A stretch of 6,267 nt of DNA from Candidatus Zhuqueibacterota bacterium (GCA_013361015.1 JABWAN010000361.1:1-6267), one strand, 5' to 3'; positions 1 through 5,341 are shown, counted from the stretch's first letter. The notes: generated by a model from the sequence alone, not told the origin. Translations and numbers: made by a program.

Positions 1-42
1 AACGGCGTGAGGTTGTCGAGGAAGATGAGCTTCATGAAATAA
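1..42 (+). CDS. C-terminal tail of a probable type IX secretion cargo protein (partial)
   Basis: Only the last 13 codons before a TAA are inside the window, reading NGVRLSRKMSFMK. They line up without gaps with the last 13 residues of the sorting domain that ends at 1170 (SGQTLTKRMLYVK): a shared Gly, Leu, Ser/Thr, two basic residues, Met, an aromatic, Val/Met and a terminal Lys. This basic-Met-x-aromatic-x-Lys ending is the usual last beta-strand of the type IX sorting domain, so I infer the end of another exported protein. It is followed after about 70 bases by the terminator at 114-156, as expected for a gene end. The alternative reading in frame 3 (stop at 63-65) gives an acidic stretch with no recognisable motif. 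The body of the gene lies outside the window, so its function cannot be given. Confidence 0.55.
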   Translation, partial: NGVRLSRKMSFMK

Positions 43-113
43 ATTGGCTGAATATTGGCCGCTGATTGTTTTCAAGCGGCTGAGTTTCGTTCAGTTCCAT
101 TGATGTCGCTACT

Positions 114-156
114 AACGCTTAGGGTTGTGATAAAACCCTAAGCGTTTTTTTTTTTT
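114..156 (+). terminator. strong intrinsic terminator
   Basis: A perfect 13-bp stem (114-126 AACGCTTAGGGTT with 134-146 AACCCTAAGCGTT) closes a 7-base loop and runs into twelve consecutive T (145-156). It ends the transcript of the gene whose tail lies at 1-42. A smaller hairpin at 58-80 (GCCGCT/AGCGGC) lies between the stop codon and the terminator but has no T tract. Confidence 0.93.
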
Positions 157-306
157 GCTTTGGTTTGCTGCCTCTGAAATGGGCAACGCAAAACGCTTGG
201 CTCAATGGGCATGAAAGCTGCCGCAAACATTTTAGTACAGGGAACAATTCCACTCCCCGCACTGCATTCGCATCTTCCCAAGCCGACTTTAAGTTTTGAG
301 CAAAGA

Positions 307-327
307 TACTCATCACGTGCATGAGTA
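307..327. promoter_or_regulatory. operator-like palindrome in the leader region
   Basis: Seven-base arms TACTCAT (307-313) and ATGAGTA (321-327) flank a centre that contains the palindrome CACGTG. The symmetry and the location about 105 bases upstream of the start at 432 suit a site for a dimeric regulator. No regulator gene or second copy is visible, so this is symmetry alone. The rest of the 157-431 spacer holds a direct repeat of AATGGGCA (178-185 and 204-211), no convincing sigma-70 promoter and no gene that I can support. Confidence 0.3.
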
Positions 328-356
328 AGCTTGTAGTGGCTTTGTATATCCTCTTT

Positions 357-393
357 TCGAAGCGGCGGGAGGCCGCCACTTGAACCGCTTCGA
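357..393 (+). promoter_or_regulatory. leader stem-loop upstream of the secreted-protein gene
   Basis: A perfect 9-bp stem (357-365 TCGAAGCGG with 385-393 CCGCTTCGA) encloses a smaller nested stem (366-368 with 373-375). An alternative pairing, GGCGG 364-368 with CCGCC 373-377, is mutually exclusive with the base of the large stem. A T-rich stretch, tatttgttt, follows. The hairpin ends 38 bases before the ATG at 432, so it may act as an attenuator, mRNA stabiliser or translation control element. Which of these applies cannot be decided from sequence. Confidence 0.4.
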
Positions 394-431
394 TATTTGT
401 TTCTCAAACCACCTAACCAAGTGGAGGCGTT

Positions 432-776
432 ATGAAAAAGCAAGTTGTTGCGTTCGTGGGCTTCTTATTATTTTGTGCTGTTTCACTTTCCGCTGATTGT
501 CCCACCACTGTGGCGGTGACTCTTCCGGCTTCCCAAACAGTGATGAGGAATTTCTGCCCGGAAAGTTCTGAAATCTACCATTTCAATTTCGTAGGAAACA
601 ACTCCGGCCAGTTCGTGATGTATTTTGACGATCCTACGACATCAACTAGAGTTGACTATATAAACGTCAGTAACGTCACGAGTTGGTCCAAAAGCTATAA
701 CTTGCTCGCCAATCATCAATACGAAGTGAATCTGTGGTCATCAGCAGGTGGATACTTTCTGGCTGAACCGCAGTAA
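432..776 (+). CDS. secreted protein, N-terminal part of a frameshifted type IX cargo gene
   Basis: The start is well supported: GGAGG (423-427) sits four bases before the ATG. Residues 1-21 form a classical Sec signal peptide, with two lysines, a hydrophobic core from V5 to S20 and a probable cut after SLSA. The mature part (residues 22-114) is rich in alternating polar and hydrophobic residues, aromatic residues and Asn/Ser/Thr, as in an extracellular beta-sandwich. I cannot assign it to a named family. The frame stops at 774-776, but the next frame is open from 730 and carries on through a type IX sorting domain to 1170. A signal peptide without a sorting tail, followed at once by a sorting tail without a signal peptide, strongly suggests one original gene of about 245 residues. 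A shift by one base between 730 and 773 would join them. It could be a pseudogene, a sequencing error or, less likely, programmed frameshifting. Confidence 0.75.
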   Translation: MKKQVVAFVGFLLFCAVSLSADCPTTVAVTLPASQTVMRNFCPESSEIYHFNFVGNNSGQFVMYFDDPTTSTRVDYINVSNVTSWSKSYNLLANHQYEVNLWSSAGGYFLAEPQ

Positions 777-1170
777 ACGCATCTTTGTTGCCAACGGCAA
801 CACCGCATACGCCATGTGTTTTGGCGCGAGCGATTATCCCGTCATTCAGAAATTTGTGCGCGTGGGTACGAGCGTTGAAGGCAAAGAAAGCAACTGGGCC
901 TACGTCGAAACCTTCCAGCTTCACCAGAACTATCCGAACCCGTTTAACCCGCAAACCACGATTCCGTTCGATCTGCAAAAAACGGGACCGGTGCAGGTGA
1001 AAGTGTTTGATATGACCGGCCGCGAAGTCGCGACGTTGGTTGACAAAGTGATGCCTGCGGGCAGCCACAATTTGACCTTCGACGCGCACGGCCTCGCCAC
1101 GGGAACGTATTACTATCGCCTGATGTTCAGCGGACAAACGTTGACGAAGCGGATGTTGTACGTAAAGTAA
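748..1170 (+). CDS. C-terminal part of the same gene: type IX secretion sorting domain
   Basis: Residues 56-140 (counting from GTG 748) are a type IX secretion C-terminal sorting domain. They include FQLHQNYPNPFNPQTTI near the start, a central strand-turn (KVFDMTGREVATLV), an AGSHNLTFDAHGLATGTYYY section and the basic tail TKRMLYVK. In characterised systems this domain targets a periplasmic protein to the outer-membrane translocon and is removed or anchored at the surface. Residues 1-55 appear to be the end of the preceding domain. There is no signal peptide and no Shine-Dalgarno sequence before GTG 748, and no better start nearby (ATG at 814). Independent translation is therefore unlikely, and this piece is best read as the continuation of the gene starting at 432. 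In-frame sequence is open back to 730, which bounds the frameshift site on the left. Confidence 0.75.
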   Translation: MDTFWLNRSKRIFVANGNTAYAMCFGASDYPVIQKFVRVGTSVEGKESNWAYVETFQLHQNYPNPFNPQTTIPFDLQKTGPVQVKVFDMTGREVATLVDKVMPAGSHNLTFDAHGLATGTYYYRLMFSGQTLTKRMLYVK

Positions 1171-1243
1171 GGAGCCAAAAAAGATAAGGGGTCAAAGAGC
1201 CAACGGCTGCTTGCAGCCTGGTTCGGCCGCGATTAAAATTTAG

Positions 1244-1283
1244 AAGGGCATTCGAAGTTTTGTTCGAATGCCCTTTTTGTTTT
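1244..1283 (+). terminator. intrinsic terminator after the secreted-protein gene
   Basis: An 11-bp perfect stem (1246-1256 GGGCATTCGAA with 1263-1273 TTCGAATGCCC), extended by two A-T pairs, has a 6-base loop and a T-rich tail (1274-1283). It separates the frameshifted secreted-protein gene from the toxin-antitoxin operon. A small GGCTG/CAGCC hairpin precedes it at 1205-1218. Confidence 0.92.
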
Positions 1284-1331
1284 AAGCCGAGCAGCAAAAT
1301 TATGCTTGCGTGTCTCGTGCGGGTTTTTATC

Positions 1332-1359
1332 TTGGAAGAAAAGACAACGCTGCTATTAA
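1332..1359 (+). promoter_or_regulatory. candidate promoter of the toxin-antitoxin operon
   Basis: TTGGAA (1332-1337), a 16-base spacer and TATTAA (1354-1359) preceded by TGC, which gives an extended -10. Transcription would begin near 1366, leaving a leader of about 35 bases before the antitoxin ATG. TATTAA at 1354-1359 is repeated inverted as TTAATA at 1379-1384, so a pair of half-sites around the start point could be an autoregulation operator. That last point is speculative. Confidence 0.45.
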
Positions 1360-1400
1360 GATCTGCGAACCGCCTATTTTAATAAGAAAAGGAGGCTGTT

Positions 1401-1628
1401 ATGATAACGAAGGAACAGCTTCATTCGGAAATTGACAACCTGAGCGACGAATACAACGATGAGTTGTATAGCGTGATCAAAAGTTTTGCCGCGGTAAGAG
1501 GCAATGGCCGCAAGCCGAGCTTCATGTCGAAATTGAAAAGCATTAAAATTGACGCCCCGGAGGATTTTGCCGCCAATCTTGAATTGTATATGAATGGAGA
1601 AAAGCGTGTCGAACCGCATCTTCGTTGA
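1401..1628 (+). CDS. VapB-like antitoxin of a type II toxin-antitoxin pair
   Basis: A 75-residue protein preceded by a near-perfect Shine-Dalgarno sequence (AAAGGAGG, 1388-1395) five bases from the ATG. Residues 5-30 form an acidic, amphipathic helix. A basic linker with Arg-Lys follows (residues 33-39), then a segment SFMSKLKSIKIDAPEDFAAN (40-59) and an acidic tail helix. This layout, a small protein with a short C-terminal arm that can wrap its partner, together with the PIN toxin gene overlapping its 3' end by 23 bases, identifies it as the cognate antitoxin. It would neutralise the toxin in a complex and probably repress its own promoter. The DNA-binding fold (AbrB, RHH or other) cannot be read with certainty: the N-terminus resembles the short helical antitoxins paired with PIN toxins more than a clear ribbon-helix-helix. 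The assignment rests partly on context. Confidence 0.75.
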   Translation: MITKEQLHSEIDNLSDEYNDELYSVIKSFAAVRGNGRKPSFMSKLKSIKIDAPEDFAANLELYMNGEKRVEPHLR

Positions 1629-2010
1629 CACCCTGTTTGTCGTGGCGCAGATCAACCAGTGCGATCAATATCACGAAGTAGCCTCCGCATTAGCCGATCA
1701 ATTTGAAGGCTATCCGTTGCTCGTCACGGATGTCGTGCTCCTTGAAATCGGCAATGCTTTGGCGCGCGGTTTCAGGAAGGAAGCGGTGGAAGTGATAGAG
1801 AATTTCCTCACCGCGGAGGAAGTGAAAGTAGCTCGCCTCACACCGGCTTTGTTCGAACTGGCCTTTGCCGAGTATAAGACATTTCAAGACAAGGAATGGG
1901 GCTTGATTGATTGCGTTTCTTTTGTAGTCATGCGCCAGGAAGGAGTCAGCCAAGCCTTGACTTTTGATCATCATTTTGAGCAAGCCGGATTTCAGGCGTT
2001 GATGCGCTAA
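1606..2010 (+). CDS. PIN-domain ribonuclease toxin (VapC-like)
   Basis: A 134-residue single-domain PIN protein, the usual size for VapC toxins. The acidic metal-binding residues are all in place: D8 in NRIFVDTLFV, E47 in VLLEIGNAL, D102 in the motif DKEWGLIDCVSF, and D121 in ALTFDHHF. The family cleaves RNA with Mg2+, often tRNA or rRNA, and the toxin is held inactive by the co-encoded antitoxin. I chose GTG 1606 because the sequence GGAGA (1596-1600) lies five bases before it and because PIN toxins start just before the first strand. The upstream ATG at 1594 would add four residues and has no ribosome site of its own. The 23-base overlap with the antitoxin implies translational coupling. 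With all catalytic residues present, the toxin looks active. The RNA target is unknown. Confidence 0.88.
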   Translation: MSNRIFVDTLFVVAQINQCDQYHEVASALADQFEGYPLLVTDVVLLEIGNALARGFRKEAVEVIENFLTAEEVKVARLTPALFELAFAEYKTFQDKEWGLIDCVSFVVMRQEGVSQALTFDHHFEQAGFQALMR

Positions 2011-2027
2011 ACAGCGAAGGATAAATG

Positions 2028-2060
2028 AAGTGCCGCGCACTTTCGAAGTGCATGGCACTT
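2028..2060. repeat. double palindrome after the toxin gene
   Basis: The outer arms AAGTGCC (2028-2034) and GGCACTT (2054-2060) enclose an inner stem GCACTT (2037-2042) and AAGTGC (2046-2051) with a TCG loop. The motif GCACTTTCG also occurs twice as a direct repeat (2037-2045 and 2055-2063). The element folds into one long hairpin with a 2x2 internal loop and has no T tract, so it is not itself a terminator. It could be a short dispersed palindromic repeat or an mRNA 3'-end stabiliser. Confidence 0.6.
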
Positions 2061-2071
2061 TCGTCCGCATG

Positions 2072-2117
2072 AAGGGCGCAAGGCAAAAATTGTAAATTCG
2101 TCTTGCGCCCTTTTTTT
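2072..2117 (+). terminator. intrinsic terminator of the toxin-antitoxin operon
   Basis: The stem AAGGGCGCAAG (2072-2082) pairs with CTTGCGCCCTT (2102-2112) around an A/T-rich loop and runs into seven T (2111-2117). It isolates the toxin-antitoxin unit from the channel gene that follows. Confidence 0.9.
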
Positions 2118-2153
2118 ATGCCAATATTTGATCAACAGAAGCGAAAGTTGCGT

Positions 2154-2182
2154 TTGCATCCGTGTCCCCAGCACGTTATATT
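2154..2182 (+). promoter_or_regulatory. candidate sigma-70-type promoter of the MscS channel gene
   Basis: TTGCAT (2154-2159), exactly 17 bases, then TATATT (2177-2182). The start point would be near 2189, giving a leader of about 150 bases before ATG 2341. That leader carries a GCGT-GAAA-ACGC tetraloop hairpin (2228-2239) and a weaker GCAAC/GTTGC stem (2264-2279). No known riboswitch is recognised in it. Confidence 0.5.
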
Positions 2183-2340
2183 GCGCTGCAATTCTACCAC
2201 GTAAAGCGGCAACCATGCAAAACCGGCGCGTGAAAACGCCAACGCTTTTTGCAAACCACGCGCGCAACATGAACGTTGCAGCACTTTTTCTCCCGCACCG
2301 GCCACAGAGCTTTTTTTGAAGAAGAAACCAAGCAAGGAAC

Positions 2341-3483
2341 ATGTTCACCTCCAATCCCAACTGGTTCGACTCCATTGAAAAAATCTGGGACCAAGTTTTC
2401 TGGGGCAACAGCGTAAGAGACTGGTCCACGGCGTTGGTCACCATGGTCGCGACCTTTCTTATTCTGTACGTCGCGAGAGGCCTCACCGTTCGGCGGCTCT
2501 CCGTGTTCGCGCAGAAGACGCAAACCGAGGCTGACAATTTCATCGTCGAGCTGGTCAAACGAACGCGGTCATTCTTTTTCCTCGGCCTGGCCATGTACTT
2601 TGGCTCGCGTGTTCTGGAGCTTTCCGAATCTGCCAATAAAGTTTGGCGCGGCTTCATAGTCCTCACCGCGCTGCTGCAAGCCGCACTATGGTGCAATGCT
2701 CTGGTGACGCTGGGGGTCAAACATTACACAAAACAGCGCCTCGCGCAGGATGCAGCAAGCGTGACCACGATTGCGGCCCTCGGCTTTCTGATTCGCATCG
2801 TATTGTGGTCGATCATCGCGCTGCTCGCGTTGGATAATCTGGGCGTGAACGTCACCACGCTCGTGGCCGGCCTTGGCATCGGCGGCATTGCCATCGCGCT
2901 CGCGGCGCAAAGCGTGCTCGGAGATCTGTTTGCTTCACTCGCTATCGTACTGGACAAGCCGTTCGTGCTAAACGATGAAGTCATTGTGGGTGAGTTTCGC
3001 GGACGCATAGAGCACATCGGTCTGAAGACCACGCGCCTGCGCAGTTGGTCCGGCGAAGAGCTGGTTTTCACGAACAGTGATTTGCTGCAAAGCCGTATTC
3101 GCAATTTGCAGCGCATGCGCGAGCGCCGTGTCGCTTTTGTATTGGGTGTAACCTATCAAACTCCCTACGATAAGCTCGCGCGGCTACCCGAGTTGCTCAA
3201 GGAGATTGTCCTTGCGCAGCCGCTCGTGCGCTTCGAGCATGCGCATTTCAAAGCCTATGGCAGCTTCGCATTGGAATTCGAAATCATTTATTACGTGCTG
3301 CGGCCCGAGGCGAATTCTGCGGCAGACGTGCAACAACTCATCAATTTCGCGATCTTCAAACGCTTTCAGGAAGAGCAGATCGAGTTCGCGTATCCGACAC
3401 AGACGGTCTATCTGCAGCCCAATGTTTCCACCGCCAACCTTCTTTCGAAGGAGAACGAGGTGAAGGCCGGCGCCGCCGCATGA
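2341..3483 (+). CDS. small-conductance mechanosensitive channel, MscS family
   Basis: A 380-residue inner-membrane channel that opens under membrane tension and releases solutes on osmotic downshock. Hydrophobic segments lie near residues 29-48, 76-93, 103-126 and 143-166. The pore helix follows (about 170-207) with the Gly/Ala-rich packing pattern GLGIGGIAIALAAQ ending in SLAIVLDKPF, the MscS signature that leads into the cytoplasmic cage. The beta-domain follows (about 208-262: NDEVIVGEFRGRIEHIGLKT, then TNSDLLQSRIRN), and the alpha/beta domain ends at FAYPTQTVYLQP (349-360). E. coli MscS has 286 residues and three transmembrane helices; this protein has two extra N-terminal ones, like the medium-sized YbdG/YnaI-type relatives. 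The start ATG has AAGGA only two bases upstream, closer than usual, but no better start is seen. It is monocistronic, with its own promoter candidate, and converges on the aquaporin gene. Confidence 0.92.
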   Translation: MFTSNPNWFDSIEKIWDQVFWGNSVRDWSTALVTMVATFLILYVARGLTVRRLSVFAQKTQTEADNFIVELVKRTRSFFFLGLAMYFGSRVLELSESANKVWRGFIVLTALLQAALWCNALVTLGVKHYTKQRLAQDAASVTTIAALGFLIRIVLWSIIALLALDNLGVNVTTLVAGLGIGGIAIALAAQSVLGDLFASLAIVLDKPFVLNDEVIVGEFRGRIEHIGLKTTRLRSWSGEELVFTNSDLLQSRIRNLQRMRERRVAFVLGVTYQTPYDKLARLPELLKEIVLAQPLVRFEHAHFKAYGSFALEFEIIYYVLRPEANSAADVQQLINFAIFKRFQEEQIEFAYPTQTVYLQPNVSTANLLSKENEVKAGAAA

Positions 3484-3574
3484 ATTCGCGCAGGGAGAGG
3501 AATGACAGGCTGCCGCTGAGGCCTTATGCGGCGTTGCACGCCTGGGCGGAAGGTCGTGAGAGGGGGGGAAATAC

Positions 3575-3636
3575 GGAGCAGTGAAGTGTTGGAGCAATGC
3601 CAAGCGCGAGCCAGCTCCCCAAGACTCCACTACTCC
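3575..3636 (-). terminator. two-tier stem-loop at the 3' end of the aquaporin transcript
   Basis: In the convergent spacer (3484-3652) GGAGCAGTG (3575-3583) faces CACTACTCC (3628-3636). In minus-strand RNA the single mismatch becomes a G-U pair, giving 9 bp, whereas in plus-strand RNA it is an A-C mismatch. Inside it, TTGGAGC (3589-3595) pairs with GCTCCCCAA (3614-3622) apart from a two-base bulge. The asymmetry favours a function in the minus-strand (aquaporin) mRNA. There is no clear U tract, so termination would be weak or factor-assisted. The same spacer holds a G7 run (3562-3568), a GGCGT/ACGCC hairpin (3530-3542) and, for mscS, only a weak hairpin with a T-rich tail (3640-3660). I see no gene in it. 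Confidence 0.35.
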
Positions 3637-3652
3637 AAGAGGCGATGACGCT

Positions 3653-4282
3653 TTACTTTTCGTCGGGGTTGACCATCTTATAAACCCACGCAGCGAGCGC
3701 GCCACCCACGAAATTGCCCACCAGGAAAATCCAGATATTGCTCACCGTGCTCAACCCCATCACCGTAATGCCGCATGCGACCGCAGGATTGTACGCGCCG
3801 CCGGAAATCGCGCCGCCCGCGTACGCGCCCACCACCACCGTGAAGCCGATGGCGAGGCCATAATAACTATTGCCCGCGTTCTTCGAAGAAGTGGCAGTAT
3901 TGAGCACAACATAGCACAACGCGAAAGTGAAAAGCACTTCGTTCAACAGCGCTTTGACAACATCGGGCGAGGCTGCAACCACGGACGCGCCGCTTTTGTT
4001 AAAGCCGGTAAGGAGCGCCGCTATGACGCCGCCGAGCACTTGCGCGATCATATAGGGCGCAACGTCTTTTGCCGCACATTTGCCGCGCAAGAACACTGCA
4101 AGCGTGACCGCTGGATTATAATGCCCGCCGGAAAGATGGCCGCCGGCATACACCATCACCATCAGCGTTGCGCCGATTGCCAACGGCGCCATGACGCCCG
4201 CGCCGCCCGGTTCGATCACGCTGAGACCGACCACCAGCACGAGAAAAAAAGTGCCGATGAACTCTACCAGATACTTTTGCAT
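3653..4282 (-). CDS. MIP/aquaporin-family channel with an arginine-less selectivity filter
   Basis: A 209-residue membrane channel with the two half-helix NPA motifs of the family, at residues 56-58 (SGGHYNPAVTLAVF) and 165-167 (SGGAYNPAVACG), six hydrophobic helices and the conserved glutamates E7 and E115. The start has an excellent ribosome site, GGAGGAGGAAG, just upstream. The position after the second NPA is V168 instead of the near-universal Arg. By ungapped alignment to E. coli AqpZ as I remember it, the filter residues F43, H174, T183 and R189 become I36, A153, G162 and V168. That should make a wider, uncharged constriction than in water-only channels, so water, glycerol, ammonia or other small neutral solutes are all possible. 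This may be a trait of a bacterial subfamily rather than a local oddity. It lies 78 bases downstream of the dehydratase on the same strand, either as an operon or behind its own weak promoter. Confidence 0.92.
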   Translation of the reverse strand: MQKYLVEFIGTFFLVLVVGLSVIEPGGAGVMAPLAIGATLMVMVYAGGHLSGGHYNPAVTLAVFLRGKCAAKDVAPYMIAQVLGGVIAALLTGFNKSGASVVAASPDVVKALLNEVLFTFALCYVVLNTATSSKNAGNSYYGLAIGFTVVVGAYAGGAISGGAYNPAVACGITVMGLSTVSNIWIFLVGNFVGGALAAWVYKMVNPDEK

Positions 4283-4303
4283 ATACTTCCTCCTCCGAAT
4301 GGG

Positions 4304-4331
4304 TTAATAAAAATGTGGATTGGAGCATCAA
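4304..4331 (-). promoter_or_regulatory. weak promoter candidate for the aquaporin gene
   Basis: Read on the minus strand: TTGATG (4331-4326), a 16-base spacer, then TATTAA (4309-4304). Transcription would start around 4297, leaving a leader of only about 15 bases that begins at the ribosome site. The gap 4283-4360 also holds a GAGCA/TGCTC inverted repeat (4323-4327 and 4346-4350) in an A/T-rich setting, but no good terminator. Read-through from the dehydratase gene is therefore equally plausible. Confidence 0.25.
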
Positions 4332-4360
4332 TCTCAGAAAAATTTTGCTCAAAAAATTTC

Positions 4361-5326
4361 TCAGGGCGCCGCGGTTTCCAAACAGGACTTGAGCGTATCC
4401 CATCCCACATTCCCGCCGCTTACGATAATGCCGACGTGCCGGTTATGCCAGCCCTTTTCATTTTTCAATGCCGCAGCCACGGGCACTGCTGCGGTTGGCT
4501 CAATCAAAATCTTCATGCGTTCGAGCACGAGCAGCATTGCGCGTTTGATTTCTTCTTCCGTCACCAATAACACGCCGGCGAGGTGCTCGCGCATAATTTG
4601 AAACGTGACCTCACCCGGACTGGTAACTTGCATGCCGTCGGCGATCGTCTTTGGAACGGGAATGGTCACTCGCGCATTGCGTTGCAGCGATAAGAAAGTA
4701 TCATTCGCAGACTCGGCTTCGACGCCGTAGATTTCTGCACGCGGCGCGAGGTGGTGGAGTGCAATCGCGCAACCGGAAATCAAGCCACCGCCGCCGACCG
4801 GAGCGAGCAGAACTTCAAGCTGCGGCGCTTGTTCATAAAACTCGAGTGCCGCGGTGCCTTGCCCGGCAATGACGTGGGCATGATCAAAGGGCGGAATGAG
4901 CACGCGGCCTTCGCGGGCTTGAATCTCTTTGGCAATCGCGGCGCGATCCTGTTTATAGCGATCGTATAAAACCACTTCGGCGCCGTAACCGCGGGTGGCC
5001 GCCAGCTTCGCGGGCGGTGCATCGAGCGGCATTACGATCTTCGCCGGCACTTGCAGTAGCGCCGAGGCCAGCGCGACGCCTTGCGCGTGATTGCCGGAGG
5101 AAAAAGCCACCACGCCGCGTTGTTTCTCTTCCGCGGAAAGCTGCGCGATGGCATTGTACGCGCCGCGAAATTTGAACGCACCCACGCGTTGGAGATTTTC
5201 ACATTTGAAATAGAGCTGATTGCCGGTGAGTTGATTGAGAAAAGACGAAGTGAGCACCGGCGTGCGATGCGCCACCGGCTGCAAGCGCTGCGCAGCCTCC
5301 TGAATAGCGGAAAAAGTGATGATCAT
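4361..5326 (-). CDS. short-form PLP-dependent threonine/serine dehydratase
   Basis: A 321-residue fold-type II PLP enzyme that deaminates threonine to 2-oxobutanoate and ammonia, and usually also serine to pyruvate. The PLP lysine is K52 in GAFKFRGAYNA, the substrate loop is SSGNHAQGVA (76-85), the phosphate-binding glycines are PVGGGGLISG (176-185) and the pyridine-ring motif is SGGN (303-306). It ends right after the catalytic domain. The C-terminal ACT-like regulatory part of biosynthetic IlvA (about 510 residues) is missing, so it should not be inhibited by isoleucine and resembles catabolic TdcB or serine racemase. E203, A207 and D209 match the metal site of eukaryotic-type serine racemase/dehydratase, so racemase activity is possible. 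I chose ATG 5326 because the family begins at about this point (ITFSAIQEAAQRL). The frame stays open upstream toward the tRNA, but that stretch looks non-coding. The ribosome site is poor (AAGGAA 13 bases away). Confidence 0.9.
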   Translation of the reverse strand: MIITFSAIQEAAQRLQPVAHRTPVLTSSFLNQLTGNQLYFKCENLQRVGAFKFRGAYNAIAQLSAEEKQRGVVAFSSGNHAQGVALASALLQVPAKIVMPLDAPPAKLAATRGYGAEVVLYDRYKQDRAAIAKEIQAREGRVLIPPFDHAHVIAGQGTAALEFYEQAPQLEVLLAPVGGGGLISGCAIALHHLAPRAEIYGVEAESANDTFLSLQRNARVTIPVPKTIADGMQVTSPGEVTFQIMREHLAGVLLVTEEEIKRAMLLVLERMKILIEPTAAVPVAAALKNEKGWHNRHVGIIVSGGNVGWDTLKSCLETAAP

Positions 5327-5341
5327 GGGCGGACATTTTCC

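Noticed and set aside
205..324. A possible 39-residue + strand ORF in the spacer before the secreted-protein gene
   Set aside because: No ribosome site, no recognisable motif, and it overlaps the palindrome at 307-327. Chance is the simplest explanation.
2007..2720. A 237-codon open frame on the minus strand
   Set aside because: It crosses the toxin operon terminator, the mscS promoter region and the start of mscS, and its Cys/Arg-rich sequence has no motif.
3581..4570. A 329-codon open frame on the + strand
   Set aside because: It lies antisense across the well-supported aquaporin gene and the end of the dehydratase gene. Its translation is rich in His, Arg and Ala in the way of a shadow frame and has no recognisable domain.
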